Positions 1 to 7,411 of a stretch of DNA of 64,000 bases are shown piece after piece (positions within the stretch are counted from its first letter, which is position 1; every line of letters starts with the position of its first letter). The translations under genes were made by a program, and so were the position numbers. Source of the DNA: Solimonas sp. K1W22B-7 (lineage in GTDB: Bacteria; Pseudomonadota; Gammaproteobacteria; Nevskiales; Nevskiaceae); the NCBI RefSeq assembly GCF_003428335.1, contig NZ_CP031704.1, forward strand, positions 4,910,071 through 4,974,070. The letters run 5' to 3'. The notes beneath the pieces are model-generated. The model ran no database searches and was not told the origin of the DNA. It saw only the letters and a program-made list of their open reading frames with translations.

Positions 1-502
1 CGTCGAAACGCTTTTGCGTGTCGCTCCCCGCCGTGGTCAGCGCGCGCAGGTTGGACTCGTTGAGGTCGATCACGATGCGGTCGCGGGCCACGCCGAGGTA
101 GGCGTTGACCGCGGCCAGCAATACCTGCTGGCGCGTCGCCACCTGGCGGCTGCCGGCCCCTTCGGCGGTGCTCGCGGCGGAAGCGTAGGCGGCATCGAGG
201 CGGCCGCCGGCGTACAGCGGCTGCGTCAGCTGCACGCCGGCGGAGTTCGGCGTGCGCGTGCCGGAGGGCGGGAACGGCGAGTCCACCTGGAAATCGGAAC
301 GGCCGATGTCGGCGGCGAGCCCGATGTTGGGGCGGTAGCCGGCGCGGGCCTGGTCCATCTCGCCCGCCGCGGCAGCGACGTCGGCATCGGCGGCGCGGAT
401 GCGCGGGTCGTTGCGCAGTGCCAGTTGCGCCGCCTCGTTGAGGCTCAGGGCCTGGGCCGCCGGGGCGGCAAGCAGCAGCGCAATCAAAAGAGGACGCTTC
501 AT
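1..502 (-). CDS. TolC-family outer membrane efflux protein, N-terminal part (cut by window edge)
   Basis: The minus strand reads from an ATG at 500-502 to the left edge without a stop, so the C-terminal part of the gene is outside the window. The protein starts with a short Sec signal peptide (MKRPLLIALLLAAPAAQA) and continues with the TolC/NodT repeat pattern, including LSLNEAAQLALRNDP and the beta-strand text LTQPLYAGGRL that marks the outer membrane barrel. A GGAGA ribosome binding site lies just upstream. It follows the TetR gene by 16 bp on the same strand, so repressor and outer membrane channel are probably co-transcribed and the channel serves the divergent EmrAB pump. The family is clear; the exact member is not. 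Confidence 0.9.
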   Translation of the reverse strand, partial: MKRPLLIALLLAAPAAQALSLNEAAQLALRNDPRIRAADADVAAAAGEMDQARAGYRPNIGLAADIGRSDFQVDSPFPPSGTRTPNSAGVQLTQPLYAGGRLDAAYASAASTAEGAGSRQVATRQQVLLAAVNAYLGVARDRIVIDLNESNLRALTTAGSDTQKRFD

Positions 503-518
503 CGCGGGTCTCCGGGTT

Positions 519-1178
519 TCAGCTTTGCGAGCGGCGGCAGCCGTTGAGGAACAGGCGCACCGAGTACTGCAGGAATTCGTCAAGGCTCTCGCCCTCCGGC
601 ATCGGCGGCATGCCGTGCAGGGCGCGGAACATCGGATAGGTACGCACTAGGTTCATGAACTGCACCGCCGACCAGTCGGCCCTGGGGCAGTCGAGAACCC
701 CTGCCTCATGCTGGTCGCTGAGATAGCCGGCCAGCAGCGCCAGCCCGCGCTTGGGGCCGGCCTCGTAGAAGCGCTCCGCCAGTTCGGGGAAGCGGTCGGC
801 CTCGGCGATCATCGCGCGGTGCATCGCGATGCGCCCCGGTGCCAGGAACAGCTGCACCACGCGGCGCGCGAACTGCAGCAGCACCTGCTCCACGTCGGCC
901 CCGGGGGCGCTGCCGCGGCCGGGGAACTCGGCGCTGTCGAGCAGCTGCTGGCACTGCGCGGCGATCATCTCGCCGAACAGGCCTTCCTTGCTGCCGAAGT
1001 ACTGGTAGACCGTGGCCTTGGAGCCGCCGACCCGCTGCACCACCTCGTCGATGCTGGCATTGGCATAGCCATGCTCCAGGAAGATCTCGCGGGCGGCATC
1101 CAGCAGCGCCGCCCGGCGCAGCTCGCCGCGGCGCGTGGCCGGCGGAGGGGGTGACTTTTGCGGTTTGACTTTCGGCAC
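519..1178 (-). CDS. TetR/AcrR-family transcriptional repressor of the efflux locus
   Basis: This 219-residue protein has a lysine/proline-rich tip and then the typical TetR N-terminal helix-turn-helix at about residues 22-68 (ILDAAREIF-like start, SIDEVVQRVGGSKATVYQYFGSKEGLF). The C-terminal ligand domain resembles the AcrR/YfiR type. It is transcribed away from emrA, with a dyad between the two starts, and upstream of a TolC-family gene. The arrangement indicates a local repressor that binds the shared control region and is released by pump substrates or related compounds. The inducer cannot be read from the sequence. Confidence 0.92.
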   Translation of the reverse strand: MPKVKPQKSPPPPATRRGELRRAALLDAAREIFLEHGYANASIDEVVQRVGGSKATVYQYFGSKEGLFGEMIAAQCQQLLDSAEFPGRGSAPGADVEQVLLQFARRVVQLFLAPGRIAMHRAMIAEADRFPELAERFYEAGPKRGLALLAGYLSDQHEAGVLDCPRADWSAVQFMNLVRTYPMFRALHGMPPMPEGESLDEFLQYSVRLFLNGCRRSQS

Positions 1179-1190
1179 GGGCGGGCAGAG

Positions 1191-1212
1191 AATGAACTGT
1201 AACGTTCAGTAC
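1191..1212. promoter_or_regulatory. Candidate TetR operator between tetR and emrA
   Basis: An imperfect palindrome lies in the 93-bp divergent gap: TGAAC at 1193-1197 faces GTTCA at 1204-1208, and the overlapping text ACTGTAACGTTCAGT has ACTG/CAGT ends. It sits about 15 bp from the tetR start and about 60 bp from the emrA start, where it could control both directions. Assignment as the operator of the adjacent TetR is inference from position and symmetry. Confidence 0.5.
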
Positions 1213-1271
1213 ATTATCACCCTGCCCCGCCCGAAACAAGACGGACCGGAAACACCGAGGAGCCCGCAACA

Positions 1272-2336
1272 ATGACCGCCGAAAAACGCCAAGGCCTGCG
1301 CCTGATCATCCTGGGCACGCTGCTGGTCGGCGCCATCGCCCTCGGTGCGCGCTGGTGGCTCCACGGCCGCTACATCCAGTCCACCGACAACGCCTACGTG
1401 CGCGCCGACATCACCGCGATCACGCCGCGCATCAGCGGCGAGATCGTCGAGGTGGCGGTGCGCAACAACCAGCAGGTCAGGAAGGGCGACCTGCTGGCCC
1501 GCATCGACCCGCGCGACTACGAGGCCCGCGTCGAGAACGCCCGCGCCGCCGTGGCGGTGCGCGAGGCCGCGCTCAAGGCCAACGTCGAGCAGAAGAGCTA
1601 TCAGGCCGCGATGATCCGCGAGGCCGAGGCCAATGCCGTGGCCGCCGGTGCCGACCGCCAGCGCCTGGAGAAGGACTGGCAGCGCGCCGACCGCCTGGTC
1701 AAGGAAGGCGTCGCCAACCAGGCGCGCCTGGACACTGCCAGCGCCGCCTTCAAGTCCGGCAGCGCCCAGGTGGAACGCGCCCAGGCCGGCGTCAGCGCCG
1801 CGCGCCAGCAGTCGGCGACGCTGGATGCCGACCGCGGCCGCCAGCAGGCGGAACTGGAAGCCGCCCGCGCCATGCTCAAGCTGGCCGAGATCGACTACAG
1901 CGCCACCGAGCTGCGCGCGCCGGTCGATGGCGTGGTGGGCGATCTTGCCGCCCGCGTCGGCGAGCGCGTCAATGCCGGTCTGCGCCTGCTGTCGCTGGTG
2001 CCGCTGCAGGCAGTGTTCGTGGAAGCCAACTTCAAGGAAACCCAGCTCACCGGCATGCGCGTGGGCCAGGAAGCCGAAATCCAGATCGACGCCTATCCCG
2101 ACCAGCCGCTGAAGGCACGCATCGACAGCATCTCGCCCGCCAGCGGCGCCGAGTTCGCGCTGCTGCCGCCGGACAACGCCACCGGCAACTTCAACAAGAT
2201 CGTGCAGCGCGTGCCGGTCAAGCTGGTGTTCGACAACCCCGGCGAGCTGGCCGGCCTGCTGCGTCCCGGCATGTCGGTGGATGTGTCGGTGGACACGCGC
2301 ACCGGCGCCGCCGTGAGCACCGCCAGCGCGCAGTAG
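1272..2336 (+). CDS. emrA: EmrA-type membrane fusion protein (HlyD family)
   Basis: This 354-residue periplasmic adaptor has an N-terminal membrane anchor at about residues 10-28. Next comes the conserved STDNAYVRADITAITPRISG stretch, which opens the lipoyl-like domain, then a long alpha-helical hairpin (about 95-200, rich in Ala/Glu/Arg) and a beta-barrel domain. It would link the inner-membrane pump EmrB to the TolC-like channel encoded at the left edge. The gene starts with ATG at 1272 after a GAGG-type site and ends 7 bp before emrB. Family and role are secure; the drug range is unknown. Confidence 0.93.
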   Translation: MTAEKRQGLRLIILGTLLVGAIALGARWWLHGRYIQSTDNAYVRADITAITPRISGEIVEVAVRNNQQVRKGDLLARIDPRDYEARVENARAAVAVREAALKANVEQKSYQAAMIREAEANAVAAGADRQRLEKDWQRADRLVKEGVANQARLDTASAAFKSGSAQVERAQAGVSAARQQSATLDADRGRQQAELEAARAMLKLAEIDYSATELRAPVDGVVGDLAARVGERVNAGLRLLSLVPLQAVFVEANFKETQLTGMRVGQEAEIQIDAYPDQPLKARIDSISPASGAEFALLPPDNATGNFNKIVQRVPVKLVFDNPGELAGLLRPGMSVDVSVDTRTGAAVSTASAQ

Positions 2337-2343
2337 CTTCATC

Positions 2344-3933
2344 ATGAGCAACATCGCCGACACCGTCCCCGCGCCGCTGCCCGGCAGCCCGGAGCAGCGC
2401 GCGCTGATGCTGCGCGCCTGGATCGGCTTCGTGGCGATGGTGTTCGGCAATTTCATGGCGATCCTGGACATCCAGATCGTCGCCAGCAGCCTCAACCAGA
2501 TCCAGGCCGGCCTGTCCGCCAGCGCCGAGGAACTGACCTGGGTGCAGACCAGCTACCTGATCGCCGAGGTCATCGCGATCCCGCTGTCGGGCTACCTGTC
2601 GCGCCTGCTGTCGACGCGCGTCTACTTCGTGCTCAGCGCCCTGGGCTTCACGCTGGCCTCGCTGGCCTGTGCCTTCGCCTGGAACATCGAGTCGATGGTG
2701 GTGTTCCGCGCGCTGCAGGGCTTCCTCGGTGGCGGCATGATCCCCACCACCTTCGCCGCGATGTTCATGGTGTTTCCGCCGGAGAAGCGCACCGTGCCGC
2801 TGGTGTCGCTGGGCCTGGTATCGACGCTGGCGCCGGCGCTGGGGCCGACCATCGGCGGCTACCTCACCGACTCCTTCTCCTGGCACTGGCTGTTCCTGGT
2901 CAACCTGGTGCCGGGCCTGCTGGTGGCGTTCACGGTCTGGAACCTGGTGCACATCGACAAGCCCGACTGGAGCCTGGCGCGCAGCATCGACTTCATCGGC
3001 CTGGCGCTGATGGCGCTGTTCCTCGGCAGTCTCGAATACGTGCTCGACGAAGGCCCGCGCCACGACTGGCTGGAAGACGACACCGTGCGGCCGCTGTTCT
3101 TCGTCGCGATCATTGCCGGCGTGATGTTCTTCTGGCGCTCGCTGACGCACAAGGACCCGATCGTCGACCTGCGCGTGTTCCGCAACCGCAACTTCGCCGC
3201 CGGCAGCGTCGTCGCCTTCGTCGTCGGCGTGATGCTCTACGGCATCGTGTATCTCGTGCCGCTGTTCTTCGGCACCGTGCGCGGCTACAGCTCGCTGCAG
3301 ATCGGCCACGTCATGATGGTCACCGGCATCGCCATGTTCCTCACCGCGCCGCTGGCCGGCCAGGCACAGAAGCGCCTGGACCTGCGCCTGATGCTGGCCT
3401 GGGGCCTGTTCGCGGTGGCGCTGGGCACCGCGCTCAACGCCAACCTCACCTCGCAGTCCAGCCTCGACCAGTTCCTGTGGCCGCAGCTGCTGCGCGGCCA
3501 TGGCTTCATGTTCTGCATGGTGTCGATGACCGGCCTGGCGCTCGGCACGCTGCAGCCGCAGGACATCAAGAACGGCAGCGGCCTGTTCAATCTCATGCGC
3601 AACCTCGGCGGCGCCATCGGCCTGGCCCTGATCAACACCCTGCTGTCGCGGCTCAACTCGATGCACTGGTCGCACCTGGCCGAGACCGTCAACCTGTCGC
3701 GCACGCCGGTGCGCGAGGCCGCCATCGCCGCCTCCGGCAACCTGGCGCCGATGATGGGCAGCGACGCGCAATCCGCGGCGGTGGGAATCTTTGCCCAGCG
3801 CGTCGCGCAGCAGGCGCTGGTGATGACCTTCAACGACCTGCTGCTGATGCTGGCGATCCTGGTCGCCAGCCTGGCGCTGCTGCTGCCGCTGATCGAGAAG
3901 CCGCGCGAGATACCGGCCGGCGGCGGGCATTGA
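2344..3933 (+). CDS. emrB: EmrB/QacA-type MFS drug:H+ antiporter (DHA2, 14 TM)
   Basis: This 529-residue polytopic protein has about 14 hydrophobic segments, as expected for the DHA2 family. The first helix carries FGNFMAILDIQIVASSL, with the conserved aspartate of motif D1. Motif A-like and motif C-like stretches follow (GYLSRLLSTR; GLVSTLAPALGPTIGGYL). It is the inner-membrane pump of the EmrA-EmrB-TolC system and is translationally close to emrA (7-bp gap). No separate terminator is evident; the following spacer carries repeats instead. Confidence 0.94.
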   Translation: MSNIADTVPAPLPGSPEQRALMLRAWIGFVAMVFGNFMAILDIQIVASSLNQIQAGLSASAEELTWVQTSYLIAEVIAIPLSGYLSRLLSTRVYFVLSALGFTLASLACAFAWNIESMVVFRALQGFLGGGMIPTTFAAMFMVFPPEKRTVPLVSLGLVSTLAPALGPTIGGYLTDSFSWHWLFLVNLVPGLLVAFTVWNLVHIDKPDWSLARSIDFIGLALMALFLGSLEYVLDEGPRHDWLEDDTVRPLFFVAIIAGVMFFWRSLTHKDPIVDLRVFRNRNFAAGSVVAFVVGVMLYGIVYLVPLFFGTVRGYSSLQIGHVMMVTGIAMFLTAPLAGQAQKRLDLRLMLAWGLFAVALGTALNANLTSQSSLDQFLWPQLLRGHGFMFCMVSMTGLALGTLQPQDIKNGSGLFNLMRNLGGAIGLALINTLLSRLNSMHWSHLAETVNLSRTPVREAAIAASGNLAPMMGSDAQSAAVGIFAQRVAQQALVMTFNDLLLMLAILVASLALLLPLIEKPREIPAGGGH

Positions 3934-3983
3934 ATTCGCCCTGAGCGCTACTCCCTCTCCTCGCACGCAGAAAGGCCGGGAAT

Positions 3984-4258
3984 GCAGGAGCGAGCTTGCT
4001 CGCGACCTTCCCCAATTCCCACCGAACCGTTCGCCACGTCAAAAGCATTCGCTTTCGCTCATGAAGACTTCGGAAGAGTGGTTCCGAAGTTGCCGTGGCT
4101 GATCTTTGCCAATCCGCAGGGTGCGCACCGCGCACGCGGAGCAAGCGCGGTCAGGATCGATGGTGCGCGATGCGCACCCTACAGACTGCGCGACTGATGG
4201 GCACCTGAGGCCTTGGGCCAAGAACCCGACCTTGTCGCGAGCAAGCTCGCTCCTACAT
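3984..4258. repeat. Intergenic block of nested dyads, REP-like ends
   Basis: The 359-bp gap 3934-4292 holds no supported gene. Its outer parts are an inverted pair of REP-like units: GGAGCGAGCTTGCTCGCGAC at about 3987-4006 and its complement at about 4235-4254, the latter followed by CTAC. Inside is a second inverted pair, AGGGTGCGCACCGCGCAC at 4118-4135 against 4163-4180 (17 of 18 positions complementary). A perfect small hairpin, CTTCGGAA/TTCCGAAG, lies at 4068-4075 and 4082-4089. No T-run follows any of them, so they are not obvious terminators of emrB. Confidence 0.8.
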
Positions 4259-4292
4259 GGCAGCTGCGGAAATCACTCGGTAGGATGTCGCC

Positions 4293-4823
4293 ATGAGCCA
4301 GAACCCTGCCCTCCCCGCCCGTCCCGTAGCCCTGTCCGCCGTGCGCGAGCAGGTCTACATGGTGTTTCCCAACGACCTCAACGCCAACGACACCGTCTTC
4401 GGCGGCCTGATCATGGCGCAGATGGACCGCTTCGCGGCGGTGGTCGCCGACCGCCATGCCGGCGGTGTCTGCGTCACCGCCAGCGTCGATGCGGTGCACT
4501 TTGTGGCGCCGGCCCGCAGGGGCGATGTATTGATCTTCAACTCCGCGGTCAATCGCGCCTGGACCAGCTCGATGGAAGTGGGCGTGAAGGTGGACGCGCA
4601 GGGCTACGACGGCAGCAACCGCCGCCACATCCTGTCCGCCTACCTGACCTTCGTCGCGCTGGACGACGCCGGCAAGCCGCGACCGGTGGCGCCGGTGCAG
4701 ACCGGAACGCCGGAAGAGGAACGTCGCTGGTGCGAGGCGCAACTGCGGCGCGAGAACCGCCTGCAGCATGCCGAGCAGATCAAGCAGCTGCGCGGCAGCG
4801 CCAAGAGCCCGGCGAAAAGCTAG
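4293..4823 (+). CDS. Acyl-CoA thioesterase, hotdog fold (YciA/BACH type)
   Basis: This 176-residue protein has the signature NDLNANDTVFGGLIMAQMD at about residues 27-45. It contains the conserved acidic residue and the FGG turn that begins the hotdog helix of acyl-CoA hydrolases. The following VDAVHFVAPARRGDVL stretch is the typical second strand of YciA/Acot proteins. It should hydrolyse cytosolic acyl-CoA esters. Its stop codon shares the palindrome CTAG at 4820-4823 with the stop of the convergent oxidoreductase gene. Substrate chain length is not predictable. Confidence 0.88.
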   Translation: MSQNPALPARPVALSAVREQVYMVFPNDLNANDTVFGGLIMAQMDRFAAVVADRHAGGVCVTASVDAVHFVAPARRGDVLIFNSAVNRAWTSSMEVGVKVDAQGYDGSNRRHILSAYLTFVALDDAGKPRPVAPVQTGTPEEERRWCEAQLRRENRLQHAEQIKQLRGSAKSPAKS

Positions 4824-6253
4824 AGGATGTAGCGCAGCCGCTCTTCCACCGGCCGCGCCAGGTCGCTGCGCAGGCTCTCGGCCAGGCGCGTGACATGCTG
4901 GCGCAGTTCCGGCACGGCGGTCGCCTCCCAGTCGCGGGCGCGCAGGAAGGGGCCGACATAGCGCAGCCAGGGCGAGGAGATGCCCCGCGCGTCGACCAGC
5001 GCGTAGTTCTGCGGATCGATGCTCAGGCCCAGCCCGAGTTCGTCGGGCACCGCCAGGCCGTCGCTGCGCAGCGACGCCAGCAGCGGCTCGCGCGAACGCC
5101 GCGTGTCAGCCTCGGGTCCGCTGCAGTTGATCACGGCTGCGACGTCCAGCCGCTCCACGTCGCTGGCGCCACGACGGCGCAGCAGCACGCCGACCCCGTC
5201 GGGGCGCTCGTCATAGCCGCAGACGCGGCCGGCGATCAGCTGCAGGCCGCCGCTGGCGCGTTCGGCTTCCAGGCGACGCCCCAGCTCAGGGGCGCAGCGG
5301 TGACGGTGTACTTCCCAGTAGGGCCGCAGGTGCCGCATGAAACGCAGTCGCTCGGCCACCGGCAGGGCGCGCCACAGCTCCGGCGTCGGGCCGCGCAGGG
5401 CGCCGATCACGTCGCGCCAGTCGCCGTCCTGCGCCTCCGCTGCGGCAACCGCCGCGCGCAGGCTGCGCAGGTAGTGCCGGGCTCCAGGCTGCGCCAGCAT
5501 GCGCTGCGGCAGTGCCGCGTCGTAGACCGGCGCGGCTTCGAGTTCGCGGTGCGCCAGCGGCATCAGGCCGCGGCGCGACAGCGCGTGGATCGGCGCCTGG
5601 TGCCCGCGTGCGCGCAGGTCGAGCACGATGTCGAGCATGGTCAGGCCGCTGCCGACCAGCAGCACCGGCTGGCCGGGCTTGACGCCCCAGAGCGCGTCGG
5701 GCCGCCAGGGATCGCGCACGTAGCGCGGGCTGCAGTAGAACCCGCGCTGCGGCTCCGGCACCGGCGGATCGGAGGGGGCGTAGTGGCCCAGCGCCAGCAC
5801 CACCTGGTCGGCCTGCAGGCGATCGCCATTGCTCAGCCACAGCTCGCCGCCGCCCGCCTCGGGCCGGATGCGCTCGACGTCGCCGACCATGGCGCGGAAG
5901 TGACAGCCAGCCGGGGCGTTGATCGCCGCTTCGGCCAACAGGGTTTCCAGATAGTCGCCGTAGAGCCGGCGCGAAGCGAAGCTGCCGCCGGTCATGCGCG
6001 GATCGTGCCGCTGCGCGAACTGCAGGAAGCCCTCGTCCTCGCCCGGCAGCACGCCCATGCGCGCCGCCGGCACGTTGAGCACGTGGTTCTCGACGCGCGT
6101 ACCGTAGGCCACGCCGCGCGCCATCAGGCCGGAGCGGTTGATCAGCACCACCTTGAGCGGCAGCACCGGCGGGCGGCGCAGCAGTTGCACCGCCAGGGCG
6201 GTGCCGCAGAAACCGGCACCGATGATCGCGATCGTGGTGCCGGCAGGGTTCAT
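4820..6253 (-). CDS. FAD/NAD(P)-binding oxidoreductase (YdhS-like, NAD_binding_9 type)
   Basis: The chosen start is the ATG at 6251-6253, which gives 477 residues and places the Rossmann motif GAGFCG at residues 12-17. A longer open frame exists upstream, but it runs over the pip gene. The N-terminal FAD-binding half, the RMGVLPGEDEGFLQFAQ region and a second nucleotide-binding motif (VLLVGSGLTMLDIVLDL) match the FAD-NAD(P)-binding family related to E. coli YdhS, whose substrate is unknown. The start overlaps the pip stop as ATGA, so the two genes are translationally coupled. A link to peptide metabolism would be speculation. Confidence 0.85.
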   Translation of the reverse strand: MNPAGTTIAIIGAGFCGTALAVQLLRRPPVLPLKVVLINRSGLMARGVAYGTRVENHVLNVPAARMGVLPGEDEGFLQFAQRHDPRMTGGSFASRRLYGDYLETLLAEAAINAPAGCHFRAMVGDVERIRPEAGGGELWLSNGDRLQADQVVLALGHYAPSDPPVPEPQRGFYCSPRYVRDPWRPDALWGVKPGQPVLLVGSGLTMLDIVLDLRARGHQAPIHALSRRGLMPLAHRELEAAPVYDAALPQRMLAQPGARHYLRSLRAAVAAAEAQDGDWRDVIGALRGPTPELWRALPVAERLRFMRHLRPYWEVHRHRCAPELGRRLEAERASGGLQLIAGRVCGYDERPDGVGVLLRRRGASDVERLDVAAVINCSGPEADTRRSREPLLASLRSDGLAVPDELGLGLSIDPQNYALVDARGISSPWLRYVGPFLRARDWEATAVPELRQHVTRLAESLRSDLARPVEERLRYIL

Positions 6254-7197
6254 GCCGCGGCGAAGCGGTCGGTGGCCGCGACCAGCTGCGAAAGGATGCC
6301 CGGCTCGCTGGCGGCATGGCCGGCGTCGGCCACCACGTGCAGCTCCGCCTCCGGCCAGGCGCGGTGCAGGTCCCAGGCCGATTTCATCGGGCAGACCACG
6401 TCGTAGCGGCCCTGCACGATCACGCCGGGGACGTTGCGGATGCGATGCACGTTCTCCAGCAGCCAGTTGTCGGTGTCGAAGAAACCGGCGTTGACGAAGT
6501 AGTGGCATTCGATGCGCGCGAAGGCCTCGGCGAAACGGTCCTCGCCGAAGCGCGCCACCAGGTCGGTGGAGGGGAACAGCTTGCTGGTGGCGCCCTCCCA
6601 GATGCTCCAGGCGCGGGCCGCGGCGCGGCGCACGGCCGCGTCCTCGCTGGTCAGGCGCTGGTAATAGGCGCGCACGAAATCGCCGCGCTCGGACTCGGGG
6701 ATGGGTTCGATGTAGTGTTCCCAGGCGTCCGGGTAGATCCAGCTGGCGCCCTGCTGGTAGAACCAGTCGATCTCGGCACGGCGCAGCAGGAAGATGCCGC
6801 GCAGCACCAGGCCCAGGCAGCGCTGCGGATGCGTCACCGCGTAGGACAGCGCCAGCGTGGAGCCCCAGGAGCCGCCGAACACCACCCAGCGCTCGATGCC
6901 GAGTGTCTCGCGGATCTTCTCCATGTCCGCCACCAGGTCCCAGGTGGTGTTCTCGCGCAGTTCCGCATGCGGCGTGGAACGGCCGCAGCCGCGCTGGTCG
7001 AACAGCACGATGCGGTATTTCTGCGGGTTGAAGAACTGCCGCTGCCAGGGCTCGCTGCCGCCGCCGGGGCCGCCGTGGACGAAGACCACCGGCTTGCCCT
7101 GCGGATTGCCGCATTCCTCGACGTAGATCTCGTGCAGCGCGGATACGCGCAGGCGCTGGGTACGATAGGGTTCGATGGCGGCGTAGGGCTGCGTCAT
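6250..7197 (-). CDS. pip: Proline iminopeptidase (peptidase family S33)
   Basis: This 315-residue alpha/beta hydrolase has the oxyanion motif HGGPGGG at 41-47, the DQRGCGRS strand at about 67-74 and the nucleophile elbow GGSWGS with Ser110. The acid (GRYDVVCP) and the histidine (DAGHAASEP) are present near the C-terminus. Length and motifs are typical of bacterial Pip, which removes N-terminal proline from peptides in the cytosol. It is the first gene of a two-gene unit with the FAD oxidoreductase. An AT-rich island lies about 30 bp upstream of its start. Confidence 0.95.
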   Translation of the reverse strand: MTQPYAAIEPYRTQRLRVSALHEIYVEECGNPQGKPVVFVHGGPGGGSEPWQRQFFNPQKYRIVLFDQRGCGRSTPHAELRENTTWDLVADMEKIRETLGIERWVVFGGSWGSTLALSYAVTHPQRCLGLVLRGIFLLRRAEIDWFYQQGASWIYPDAWEHYIEPIPESERGDFVRAYYQRLTSEDAAVRRAAARAWSIWEGATSKLFPSTDLVARFGEDRFAEAFARIECHYFVNAGFFDTDNWLLENVHRIRNVPGVIVQGRYDVVCPMKSAWDLHRAWPEAELHVVADAGHAASEPGILSQLVAATDRFAAA

Positions 7198-7220
7198 GCG
7201 TCGAATTCCCGCCGGAGGGC

Positions 7221-7411
7221 CGGCTGTGATAATTTATTGTTTATAAATTTTAATGTAGTATACATTCACAAATTTCGACGGGGTCCGCATGCGACGATGC
7301 GGTACTGCCGTCACGATCCCGCGCCGGTTTCGCCTTGGCGCACCGGGATCGGCGCATTAACATCGTCGTTGAGACAACCGCGCACCGCGCGCGGCCCAGG
7401 TTCAAGCAGCA
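7221..7411 (+). promoter_or_regulatory. AT-rich promoter island and structured leader of mltD
   Basis: The stretch 7225-7280 is far richer in A+T than its surroundings (TGTGATAATTTATTG onward) and lies between divergent pip and mltD, so it probably carries promoters for one or both. It is followed by a roughly 130-nt leader with a strong hairpin at about 7314-7353. There CGATCCCG pairs with CGGGATCG, with CGCC/GGCG stacked inside. No terminator T-run follows the hairpin. No transcription start is assigned. Confidence 0.5.
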
